8,119 nucleotides of DNA from Clostridia bacterium (lineage in GTDB: Bacteria > Bacillota_A > Clostridia > Christensenellales > Aristaeellaceae): positions 1-8,119 of the forward strand of contig JAFQIF010000031.1 of NCBI GenBank assembly GCA_017397695.1, in the 5' to 3' direction. The position numbers and the translations under genes are program-made. This document shows, one piece after another, positions 1 to 6,790 of the stretch (the first letter of the stretch is position 1; the number at the start of each line of letters is the position of its first letter). The notes beneath the pieces were generated by a model. The model was not told the DNA's origin. It did not search any database and worked only from the letters and a program-made list of their open reading frames with translations.

Positions 1-1
1 C

Positions 2-1612
2 CGGTCGTATAGGGGCATGAGCGGTTTTCCATGTCATGCAGAGAGTGAGCACGATCTCTTTGATACGGGTCATTCTTCTACGGCGATTTCTATGGCGCTC
101 GGCCTTGCGCGCGCGCGCGATCTCAGACATGAGGCTCATCATGTCGTTGCGGTTGTGGGCGATGGAGCGCTGACCGGCGGCATGTGCTATGAGGCGATGA
201 ACGATGCCGGAGACGGTAAGACTCGCCTGATTGTCGTGCTTAATGACAATGAAATGTCCATTTCGCGCAATGTTGGTGCGCTTTCGGAGTATTTCAAGCA
301 TCTTCGCGCCAGCGCATCCTGGTACGGCGGCAAGAAGCATATCAAACATCGCCTGCAGAGCATTCCGCTGCTGGGTAAACCGATCGCCAATCTGATCGAA
401 AAAGCCAAGGACATGATTAAATCCGTTGTGACGGAAGGAGAAATGTTTGAGGCGCTGGGCTTCCGTTATCTGGGCCCGTTCGATGGGCATAATATCGAAG
501 AGATGACCCGCGTGTTTGAGGAGGCCAAGCAGATCAGCGATACGCCGCTGCTCATTCATGTCATCACCCGGAAGGGCAATGGTTATGAACTGGCCGAGCG
601 CCAGCCAGAAAAATTTCACGGTGTGGCTCCGTTCCGCGTGGAAAACGGCCTCAAGCGCAGCAAGTCTTCCAAGGAGAGCGCGGCGCAGGTGGCCGGCAGG
701 GCACTGTGTGAAATTGCGGCGCTGGACGACCGTGTGGTGGCTATCACCGCGGCGATGGCAGGAGGCACGGGCCTTTCCGGATTTGCGCAGCAGTATCCGG
801 ATCGATTCTTTGATGTGGGTATTGCCGAGCAGCATGCGGTCAGCATGGCGGCAGGCCTTGCCCGCGCGGGCGTCAAGCCGTATTTTGCTGTGTATTCTAC
901 GTTCCTGCAGCGCGCTTACGATCAGATTGTGCATGATGTCTGCCTGCAGAATCTGCCGGTGACCATCTTGTCTGATCATGTTGCACTGGTAGGCGATGAC
1001 GGAAAGACGCATCATGGTGTTCTCAGTGTGCCGATGCTCCTAAGCATTCCAAACCTGACGCTGCTGGCACCGCGTGATACGAAGGCGATTGCGGACAGCA
1101 TGCGCGTTTCGCTTGGCGTGGAAGGGCCTTGCGTCATCCAGTATCCCAAAGACGGCATTGAGCCATACGCACAGGATATTGCTGGAGAGCCGCTGGCGGC
1201 AGGCAAATGGCAGACGCTGCGCAATGGCGGAGACTGCACGATTCTGGCCTATGGCAGAATGGTGAAGCACGCGATGGAGGCTGCTGTATTGCTTGAGAAG
1301 GATGGAATCCACGTGGGCGTAGTCGATTGTTGGAGCCTCAGACCCATGGATATGGATTGCCTGAGTGCGCTCTTTGCGTCGGAGGCGAAGATTGTTACCG
1401 TTGAGGAAGGCGAGATGATCGGCGGCTTCGGCTCGGAGATTGCGCGTCTTTGCGTGGAGCATGGTGCAGCGCAGCCGACGGCGATTCTTGGCCTGCCGAA
1501 TCGCTTTATTGCGCATGGCACGGTCGATCAGCTGCTGGAGGAGTGCGCCCTGATGCCGGTTGATATTGCACAGCGCGTAAAACAGGCGTTGATGGAGAAA
1601 AATCATGGCTGA
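2..1612 (+). CDS. dxs: 1-deoxy-D-xylulose-5-phosphate synthase, 5'-truncated by window edge
   Basis: This cytosolic enzyme condenses pyruvate with glyceraldehyde 3-phosphate, using thiamine diphosphate, to make DXP. That is the first step of the MEP isoprenoid pathway. The frame is open to the left edge and the five codons before the Met at 17 (RSYRG) fit the family, so that Met is internal. By comparison with E. coli DXS, about 100 residues are missing. Numbering from that Met: GHSST at 18-22, the thiamine-diphosphate motif GDGALTGG at 48-55 with its LNDNEMSIS partner at 75-83, the conserved His of FHGV at 201, the catalytic Glu of GIAEQHAV at 271, YSTFLQR at 293-299, and a C-terminal transketolase domain from about 405 (VEEGEMIGGFGS, GLPNRFIAHG). 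The usual DRAG motif reads DHVA (320-323) and YPRG reads YPKD (376-379), so two substrate-phosphate arginines are replaced. It is the first visible gene of the operon and overlaps tlyA by 8 bases. Identity is secure; substrate kinetics are uncertain. Confidence 0.96.
   Translation, partial: RSYRGMSGFPCHAESEHDLFDTGHSSTAISMALGLARARDLRHEAHHVVAVVGDGALTGGMCYEAMNDAGDGKTRLIVVLNDNEMSISRNVGALSEYFKHLRASASWYGGKKHIKHRLQSIPLLGKPIANLIEKAKDMIKSVVTEGEMFEALGFRYLGPFDGHNIEEMTRVFEEAKQISDTPLLIHVITRKGNGYELAERQPEKFHGVAPFRVENGLKRSKSSKESAAQVAGRALCEIAALDDRVVAITAAMAGGTGLSGFAQQYPDRFFDVGIAEQHAVSMAAGLARAGVKPYFAVYSTFLQRAYDQIVHDVCLQNLPVTILSDHVALVGDDGKTHHGVLSVPMLLSIPNLTLLAPRDTKAIADSMRVSLGVEGPCVIQYPKDGIEPYAQDIAGEPLAAGKWQTLRNGGDCTILAYGRMVKHAMEAAVLLEKDGIHVGVVDCWSLRPMDMDCLSALFASEAKIVTVEEGEMIGGFGSEIARLCVEHGAAQPTAILGLPNRFIAHGTVDQLLEECALMPVDIAQRVKQALMEKNHG
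107..119. repeat. (GC)6G dinucleotide run inside dxs
   Basis: Thirteen bases of strictly alternating G and C lie inside dxs and encode Ala-Arg-Ala-Arg at residues 31-34, just before the thiamine-diphosphate motif. Such runs can favour Z-DNA and polymerase slippage. Here the codons fit the protein, so it is most likely a by-product of GCG/CGC codon choice. Confidence 0.6.
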
Positions 1613-2420
1613 TAAGAAAAGAGTGGATGTGGCGCTGGTGGAGCGCGGTCTGGCTGCCAGCCGCGAGAAGGCGCAGGCGCTGGTAATGTCCGGCGTCGTA
1701 TATATTGGCGAAAACAAAGTGACCAAGGCGTCTGTTTCTGTGTTGGATACGGACGAGCTTATCGTTCGTCAGACGGGTACGGGCTACGTCAGCCGCGGTG
1801 CGTTGAAACTGGAAAAGGGTCTCAAGGTCTTTGACGTCGATCCAACCGGGATTGTCGCCATGGATCTGGGCGCGTCCACTGGCGGTTTTACGGATGTGCT
1901 GCTCAAAAATGGTGCTGCTCATGTGTATGCCATCGATGTGGGATACGGTCAGCTGGACTGGAAGCTGAGAAATGATCCGCGCGTGACGGTTATGGAGCGC
2001 ACCAATGCCCGATATCTCAAGAGCGAAGATCTTCCGCTGCATCCGACGTTGGGTGTCATGGATGTGTCTTTTATCTCCATCACCAAGATTCTGCCGGCTG
2101 CGGCTGCGATCATGGGCGAGGAAGGTGCGTTTATTTCGCTTATCAAGCCTCAGTTTGAGGCGGGACGAGACCGCGTAGGCAAGAAAGGCGTCGTGCGCGA
2201 CGCACAGGTGCATCGTGATGTGATCACCGAGGTGCTTAGCTTTATCGAAAACGATCTGGGCTGGGCGGCGCAGGCGCTGTCCTTTTCGCCCATCAGAGGG
2301 CCTGAGGGCAATATCGAGTTCCTCGTACATATTCTGCCTGCATCCAGGGCAACGCATCGTGTGACGCAGGAAGAGATTGATGCGGTCGTTTCTGCAGCTC
2401 ACGAAAGCCTGCGGGATTAA
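1605..2420 (+). CDS. tlyA: TlyA-family rRNA (cytidine-2'-O)-methyltransferase
   Basis: It is predicted to add a 2'-O-methyl group to cytidine in rRNA, using S-adenosylmethionine; characterised members act on 23S rRNA and some also on 16S rRNA. The old name 'hemolysin A' does not imply a toxin. The protein has 271 residues, close to the family norm. An S4 RNA-binding domain spans about 4-62 (RVDVALVERG, then SREKAQALVMSG). An FtsJ/RrmJ-type Rossmann methyltransferase follows, with SRGALKLE at 63-70, the cofactor loop DLGASTGGFTD at 87-97, MDVSFIS at 152-158, IKPQFEAGRD at 180-189 and GPEGNIEFL at 232-240. K68, D153, K181 and E238 match the K-D-K-E catalytic tetrad known for this fold. The ATG lies inside the end of dxs, 7 bases after a GGAG, which implies translational coupling. 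nadK follows after 12 bases. Confidence 0.95.
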   Translation: MADKKRVDVALVERGLAASREKAQALVMSGVVYIGENKVTKASVSVLDTDELIVRQTGTGYVSRGALKLEKGLKVFDVDPTGIVAMDLGASTGGFTDVLLKNGAAHVYAIDVGYGQLDWKLRNDPRVTVMERTNARYLKSEDLPLHPTLGVMDVSFISITKILPAAAAIMGEEGAFISLIKPQFEAGRDRVGKKGVVRDAQVHRDVITEVLSFIENDLGWAAQALSFSPIRGPEGNIEFLVHILPASRATHRVTQEEIDAVVSAAHESLRD

Positions 2421-2425
2421 GGAGG
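2419..2425 (+). promoter_or_regulatory. Shine-Dalgarno fixing the GTG start of nadK
   Basis: AAGGAGG overlaps the last two bases of the tlyA stop codon and lies 7 bases before GTG at 2433-2435. No competing in-frame ATG has a comparable site, so translation should start at the GTG and is probably coupled to tlyA termination. Confidence 0.8.
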
Positions 2426-2432
2426 ACTGCTC

Positions 2433-3317
2433 GTGATCAGACGGGTATTGTTTTATCTGAATAAGAGCAAGCAGTCTGCGGCAGAGGTTGTCCGCCGGGC
2501 GGTATCCCTGTGTCATGAGCGCGCGCTGGAGCCCTGCTTTTTTCTGGAAGATGAGCAGTGGCTCACGGAGAATCTGGTCAGTTTTCCAAAGGATGCTGCT
2601 TTTGTTGAAAGGCCTGTGCCGGGCCAGATCGATGCAATGCTTGTTTTCGGCGGCGACGGCACGGTGCTTCGTGCACTGGATTCCTATGTTAATTGTGACA
2701 TTCCTATTCTGGGTGTGAATCTTGGGCGCATGGGCTTTTTGCTGGAAACGCAGCCGGACGAATTGCCGCAGGCGCTGGATATGATGCGCGCGGGACGCTA
2801 CGAAATTGAGCGGCGGATGATGCTGCAGGTGGAAGGCTATTGCGGAGGCAAGCCAATCTGTGCCTATGCAACTAACGAGGTTTCTGTGTCGCGCGGCCTT
2901 TCCCAGCGCATGATTGCGATGGACGCATATGTAGGCGATATGTTGGTGGATCATTATATCGCGGATGGTTTGGTCCTTTCCAGCCCGACGGGGTCTACAG
3001 CATATTCTCTCTCCGCTGGCGGCCCGATTATCGCGCCGGACGTACAGTGTTTCCTGCTCAATCCCATCTGTCCGCATACGCTGACCTCGCGGCCGATCGT
3101 GCTCTCGCCCAAGGAACGTGTCCGCCTCAGGATCCATATGAAGGAGATGCGAGAAGGCATCCAGCTTTCTGTGGATGGACAAGCTGTATGCGAAATGCGC
3201 AATATGGAGGAGGTCAGTGTGATCCGTTCTCCGCATGATGCGCTTCTGATTCGTTTTGAGAAGGAAAGAAACTATTATTCGCTGCTGAAGGATAAGCTTT
3301 CGCAGTGGAGCTTGTAA
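2433..3317 (+). CDS. nadK: NAD kinase (ATP/polyphosphate-dependent)
   Basis: It phosphorylates the 2'-hydroxyl of NAD+ to make NADP+, the cell's only de novo source of NADP(H); it is cytosolic and normally oligomeric. The 294 residues match the family. Visible motifs are GGDGT at 73-77 (diphosphate binding and catalysis), GVNLGRMGFL at 94-103, TNEV at 147-150, the long glycine-rich stretch with SSPTGSTAYSL at 183-193 and AGGPI at 195-199, then SRPIVLS at 219-225 and VDGQ at 247-250. The start is a GTG. An AAGGAGG that overlaps the tlyA stop codon lies 7 bases upstream and decides this start. The gene sits between tlyA and argR in the same orientation, the usual Clostridia layout, and shows no anomalies. 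Confidence 0.96.
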   Translation: MIRRVLFYLNKSKQSAAEVVRRAVSLCHERALEPCFFLEDEQWLTENLVSFPKDAAFVERPVPGQIDAMLVFGGDGTVLRALDSYVNCDIPILGVNLGRMGFLLETQPDELPQALDMMRAGRYEIERRMMLQVEGYCGGKPICAYATNEVSVSRGLSQRMIAMDAYVGDMLVDHYIADGLVLSSPTGSTAYSLSAGGPIIAPDVQCFLLNPICPHTLTSRPIVLSPKERVRLRIHMKEMREGIQLSVDGQAVCEMRNMEEVSVIRSPHDALLIRFEKERNYYSLLKDKLSQWSL

Positions 3318-3341
3318 TCGAAGAATTCAAAGGAGGCTGCT

Positions 3342-3791
3342 ATGAAAGCAAAACGACAGGCTTTGATCCGTGAGATCGTGGAAGCGCAGAGCATTCAGAC
3401 ACAGGAAGAACTGGCTGAAGCGCTGCGCACACATGGCATGATGGTTACGCAGGCCACCGTGTCCCGCGATATCCGCGAAATGCATCTGCTCAAGGTGCTC
3501 GCCGAGGATGGCAGCTATCGCTATGCGACAATGGAGAAGAACGAGAGCGGCGTGAGCGACCGGCTCATTCGCATGCTTTCGGATTCTGTTGTCGAGATGA
3601 ATTGCGCCAATAATCTTATCGTCATTCGCACGCTGCCTGGCAGCGCACATGTGGCTGCCGAGGCAATTGATAGCCTCAAGTGGCCGGAGGTGCTGGGCAC
3701 CATCGCGGGTGACAATACCATTCTTGTCATCGTCCGTTCCAATGAAGAGGTGGAGGCTGTCGTCAGGCGCTTCCGCAGCATTGTCAAGTAA
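3342..3791 (+). CDS. argR: Arginine repressor, ArgR/AhrC family
   Basis: Hexameric transcription factor that uses L-arginine as co-repressor to shut down arginine biosynthesis and, in some Firmicutes, to activate catabolism. The 149 residues are typical. The N-terminal winged helix-turn-helix covers about 1-65, with QEELAEAL at 21-28 and the recognition helix QATVSRDIRE at 37-46. The C-terminal oligomerisation and arginine-binding domain covers about 75-149, with TLPGSAHVAAEAID at 97-110 and GTIAGDNTILVIV at 119-131. The family motif GTIxGDDT reads GDNT here: D124 is kept and the second Asp is Asn125, which may alter arginine affinity. AAAGGAGG lies 5 bases before the ATG. The gap from nadK is 24 bases and from argR to recN 15 bases, so it is an operon member. 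No clear ARG box was recognised nearby, so autoregulation cannot be argued from this window. Confidence 0.95.
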   Translation: MKAKRQALIREIVEAQSIQTQEELAEALRTHGMMVTQATVSRDIREMHLLKVLAEDGSYRYATMEKNESGVSDRLIRMLSDSVVEMNCANNLIVIRTLPGSAHVAAEAIDSLKWPEVLGTIAGDNTILVIVRSNEEVEAVVRRFRSIVK

Positions 3792-3806
3792 GCAGGGGGA
3801 TTCATC

Positions 3807-5552
3807 ATGCTGCTGCAGCTGAGCATTTCCAATCTGGCGCTGATTGACGCTATGAGCATCGATTTTGCGCCCGGTATGAATGTAATGACAGGTGAAACTG
3901 GCGCGGGCAAGTCTATCGTTGTCGATGCAGTTAATCTGGTGTTGGGAGAGCGTGCGGATCGCGATCTGATTGCGAGCGGCAAGCAGAAGGCGCGTGTAGA
4001 AGCCGTGTTTGATATTGCGGATAATGAGAAGGTAAAGGCGCTGCTTGAGGAGCTTTCTCTGGAGAGTGATGAGGATACCGCGTCGATCTCCCGAGAACTG
4101 ACCAGCGCCGGAAAGAATATCTGCCGTATCAATGGTACGGTTGTGCCGCTGCAGACGCTGCGTCAGGTTTCTGCGCAGCTGCTGGATATTCACGGACAGC
4201 ATGAACATCAGCTTCTGCTGGACAGCAAGCATCATATCAGCTATCTGGATGAATATGCGATGGGTGAAATTCGTCCGCTGCTGGAGCGCTGCGGCTCGGC
4301 GTATGCTGCGTGGCGCAGCTGCGCGCAGAAGCTTTCCCGTCTTCGCAGGAGCGTGTCTGAGCGTGAACAGCGCATCGATATGCTGCGCTTTCAGCTGGAT
4401 GAGCTTAAAAGCGCCCGGCTGATAGAGGGCGAAGAGGATGAACTGGAGCGTCAGAAGGTTTTCTACCGAAATGCGGGGAAGATCATGGCGGCGTTTGACG
4501 AAGCATGCGAGATGCTCGATTCCGGAAGCGGGCACGATGGTTCTTCCGCTGTAGAGCTGCTGCGCGAAGGTGTGCGTGCGCTTTCTCCTGTGGCGACGCT
4601 CGACAGCCGCTATGAAGCGGTGTTTGCCCGATTGGACAGCCTCTGCTACGAGGTGGAGGATGCCGTGGGAGAACTGTGCGATCTGCGCGAGGAAATGGAT
4701 TACGACGAGCAGGAAGCCGAGCGCGTGGAAAGCAGGCTGGATCTGCTGCGCAGGCTGAACCGCAAATACGGTGCGACAACGCGCGATATGATCCGGTATA
4801 GGGATAAAATTGCTGCTGAGCTGGATGAGTTGGAGGATTCCGACGAGGCCATGGAGCGCCTTGAAAAGGAATTCCGCATAACTGGCCGTGCCTTGCAGGA
4901 GATTAGTGCAGAACTGACGCATGCCCGGCTGCTGGCTGCCAGGCGATTTGAGGCGAGCATTGAAGCGCAGCTGCACGATCTGGGTATGAAGAATGCAAAA
5001 TTGTCCATAGCCTTTGCACCGATGGCAGAGGGTGAACGTCTGGCGGATCGCTTCAGCCCGCTGGGGGTGGATCGAATCGAAATGATGTTCTGCGCCAATC
5101 TCGGACAGCCAATGAAGCCGTTGGCACGAGTTGCTTCCGGCGGTGAGCTTTCGCGCATTATGCTGGCGCTTAAGAACCTCTCGGCACAGAAGCCGGGGAT
5201 TCCGCGCAGCATGGTTTTCGACGAGATCGATACCGGCATCAGCGGACGAATGGCGCAGGTGGTGAGCGAGAAGATGTCGCAGATCGGCGATCATCACCAG
5301 GTCATCTGCGTTACGCATCTGCCGCAGATTGCGGCCATGGCGGATGAACAGTTCCTCGTGCGCAAGAGCGACGAAGACGGCGTGACGCACACGGCTGTCG
5401 TTCATCTGGATCGTCTTGGCCGCGCGCAGGAGATTGCACGTATGGTTGGCGGTGCGGGTTGCGAGAGCGAGAGCAGCGTTCGTCATGCGATGACGATGCT
5501 CGATGAGGCTGATGCGCGCAAGCAGGTGCTGCGTGCAGCGTATAACGCATAA
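3807..5552 (+). CDS. recN: DNA repair protein RecN (SMC-like ATPase)
   Basis: SMC-family ATPase recruited early to double-strand breaks, where it holds DNA ends for RecA-dependent repair. The protein has 581 residues, near the family norm. The N-terminal ATPase half has Walker A GETGAGKS at 29-36 and DIHGQHEHQ at 127-135. The middle, about 155-385, is rich in Glu, Arg and Leu, consistent with the antiparallel coiled-coil arm. The C-terminal half carries the ABC signature ASGGELSRIMLALK at 443-456, Walker B MVFDEIDTGISG at 469-480 and CVTHLPQIAAMAD at 501-513. All key ATPase elements are intact. AGGGGG lies 7 bases before the ATG. It is the last gene of the plus-strand cluster and is closed by the hairpin at 5568-5595. 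No Firmicutes-type SOS box (GAAC-N4-GTTC) was seen immediately upstream, so expression probably follows the operon. Confidence 0.97.
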   Translation: MLLQLSISNLALIDAMSIDFAPGMNVMTGETGAGKSIVVDAVNLVLGERADRDLIASGKQKARVEAVFDIADNEKVKALLEELSLESDEDTASISRELTSAGKNICRINGTVVPLQTLRQVSAQLLDIHGQHEHQLLLDSKHHISYLDEYAMGEIRPLLERCGSAYAAWRSCAQKLSRLRRSVSEREQRIDMLRFQLDELKSARLIEGEEDELERQKVFYRNAGKIMAAFDEACEMLDSGSGHDGSSAVELLREGVRALSPVATLDSRYEAVFARLDSLCYEVEDAVGELCDLREEMDYDEQEAERVESRLDLLRRLNRKYGATTRDMIRYRDKIAAELDELEDSDEAMERLEKEFRITGRALQEISAELTHARLLAARRFEASIEAQLHDLGMKNAKLSIAFAPMAEGERLADRFSPLGVDRIEMMFCANLGQPMKPLARVASGGELSRIMLALKNLSAQKPGIPRSMVFDEIDTGISGRMAQVVSEKMSQIGDHHQVICVTHLPQIAAMADEQFLVRKSDEDGVTHTAVVHLDRLGRAQEIARMVGGAGCESESSVRHAMTMLDEADARKQVLRAAYNA

Positions 5553-5567
5553 TCATGGATATACGAA

Positions 5568-5595
5568 AACGCCCGAAGCTTTTGCTTCGGGCGTT
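5568..5595. terminator. Bidirectional intrinsic terminator between recN and the VanW gene
   Basis: A perfect 12-bp inverted repeat (AACGCCCGAAGC, loop TTTT, GCTTCGGGCGTT) lies in the 56-base gap between two convergent stop codons. Read on the minus strand, the stem runs directly into TTTTCGTAT, a short U-tract. On the plus strand the stem is followed by the weaker TTCTTGC. It should end the dxs-recN operon and the vanW-like transcript, with better efficiency expected on the minus strand. Confidence 0.88.
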
Positions 5596-5608
5596 CTTGC
5601 GTGACGGG

Positions 5609-6679
5609 TTACAGCGTTCCTTTGCGTACGCAGATACACAAGCTGCCGTTGAGCACGGTGCAGTCCAGATAAATGGGGAAATCGTATTCGTTGCGGAATT
5701 CCAGATTCAAGTTATCTGCGCCGACGGCTGCGTCCACACCGTGGGGCGCATATTTTGCGCCGCCGGGGCCGTGCGGTCTGCGCCAAAGGATCGTGATGCC
5801 TTCAGGCAGCTGCAGCAGCGCGTTGTACAGTGTTGTGGAAACCTGGCAGGTACCGCCGCCGTAACCGGCTACCGTGCCGCCGTCGATCAGCACGGGCGAG
5901 GGCATGTAGCCGCGGCTCTTGCGGTAGGGGCCTGCCGTCGTGTTAAAGTTGAACTCTTCGCCGGGCTGATAGGTCTTGCTGATGTACTTGCAGCCTACGC
6001 GAAGGTTTTCCATGCGGCCAATATTCAGCTCATTGTCCTTGGTCGAGTAGAAGGTGGTAAAAGCGGAGAGAATGTCATCCTCTTCGGCGGTCTGAGGATC
6101 AGGCGCGACCGGAGTAAGCTGAGCCAGATCGCCGACGTACAGATAGCCGACCAGACGATTGTAGGGCACTACCGCCCATCCGTCTCGGATCATCCACAGG
6201 CTTACACGCGTGCCTGCTGGCATGGGAACGATCTCCTCGGCATTCGCGTCGGCTTCGGCGCGCAGGCTGGTGTCCGAGGCCACTGTAGCGATAAAGCGGT
6301 TTTCGATTACGCCATAAGGTGCAATACCCTGGGCAATGGGCTCAATCGTATCCACGTTGCGGCGGCGGATGTAGTAGATACCAGCCTGATCATCCCAACA
6401 GAATAGCCAATCCTGATCAAAACCCCAGATATAGACGGTCTTTCGCTCGCTGAGCTGACCCAGGGAAGCACTGTCGGGATCGGGTTTGCTGCGCATATTC
6501 AGGCTAATGGTGGTTTTTCCTTTGTAGAGCACTTCCGGCTTTCCGCTTGCATCGGCAGATTCCATGAAATCTGTAAAGCAGATATCATAACCGGTATCCG
6601 CAGGTTCAGCGAACGCGATACCAGAGAAAAGCAGAAGTGAGAGCATCAATATAAATAGAGTAAATCGTGTATTTCGCAC
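5609..6679 (-). CDS. Secreted SH3-SH3-VanW domain protein
   Basis: Exported 356-residue protein of the VanW family. The domain was named after a vancomycin-resistance cluster gene, but its biochemical role is not settled and its presence does not indicate resistance. Residues 1-24 form a signal peptide: a basic start, a hydrophobic core, and AFA before Glu25. Two bacterial SH3-like repeats follow at about 57-112 (SLNMRSKPDPDSASLG) and 132-186 (TSLRAEADANAEEIVPM, GWAVVP, GYLYVGDL), probably for cell-wall binding. The VanW domain spans about 200-350: NELNIGRMENLRVGCKYI, PGEEFNFNTTAGP at 239-251, then GYGGGTCQVSTTLYNALL at 272-289, with Cys278 in the family's most conserved motif. The start is GTG, with GGAGG 6 bases upstream. 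A near-consensus promoter precedes it at 6713-6741, and it shares the recN terminator, so it is probably monocistronic. Likely role: envelope or peptidoglycan-associated, by inference. Confidence 0.9.
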   Translation of the reverse strand: MRNTRFTLFILMLSLLLFSGIAFAEPADTGYDICFTDFMESADASGKPEVLYKGKTTISLNMRSKPDPDSASLGQLSERKTVYIWGFDQDWLFCWDDQAGIYYIRRRNVDTIEPIAQGIAPYGVIENRFIATVASDTSLRAEADANAEEIVPMPAGTRVSLWMIRDGWAVVPYNRLVGYLYVGDLAQLTPVAPDPQTAEEDDILSAFTTFYSTKDNELNIGRMENLRVGCKYISKTYQPGEEFNFNTTAGPYRKSRGYMPSPVLIDGGTVAGYGGGTCQVSTTLYNALLQLPEGITILWRRPHGPGGAKYAPHGVDAAVGADNLNLEFRNEYDFPIYLDCTVLNGSLCICVRKGTL

Positions 6680-6685
6680 AAGCGG

Positions 6686-6690
6686 CCTCC
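6686..6690 (-). promoter_or_regulatory. Shine-Dalgarno fixing the GTG start of the VanW gene
   Basis: Read on the minus strand this is GGAGG, 6 bases before the GTG codon at 6679-6677. The protein begins with a good signal-peptide N-terminus from this GTG, which supports the choice. Confidence 0.75.
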
Positions 6691-6712
6691 ATCAAAGAGA
6701 ATCAATCACTTT

Positions 6713-6741
6713 ATTATACAGCCAAATGCCATGCAAGGCAA
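6713..6741 (-). promoter_or_regulatory. SigA-type promoter for the VanW gene
   Basis: On the minus strand, a perfect -10 TATAAT (6718-6713) is preceded, with a 17-base spacer, by TTGCCT (6741-6736), which matches TTGACA at 4 of 6 positions. Transcription would begin near 6706 and give a leader of about 27 bases containing the ribosome binding site. Confidence 0.75.
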
Positions 6742-6790
6742 GCGGCAATCCTGCATAGAATCACAGGAAGTATATGCGGGAGGGAGCGAA

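Noticed and set aside
17..19. ATG as the real start of dxs
   Set aside because: The frame is open upstream to the edge, and the codons before it match the internal GGLSGFP-type region of DXS; the N-terminal domain part is simply outside the window.
1506..3236. 576-codon open frame on the minus strand
   Set aside because: It is antisense to the end of dxs, tlyA and most of nadK, all with intact conserved motifs. Its product is Arg/His/Gln-rich without recognisable domains, as expected for a shadow frame in GC-rich coding DNA.
3327..5486. 719-codon open frame on the minus strand
   Set aside because: It is antisense to argR and recN. The length is striking, but the composition is shadow-like (His, Gln, Arg, Leu) and no motif, promoter or ribosome binding site supports it.
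5555..6406. 283-codon plus-strand frame directly after recN
   Set aside because: It begins inside the terminator hairpin and runs antisense to the VanW gene, whose signal peptide, promoter and conserved motifs are clear.
6731..6790. Upstream ATG extending the unrecognised gene by 20 residues
   Set aside because: There is no ribosome binding site before 6731 and it lies in the divergent promoter; the ATG at 6791 has GGAGG at ideal spacing.
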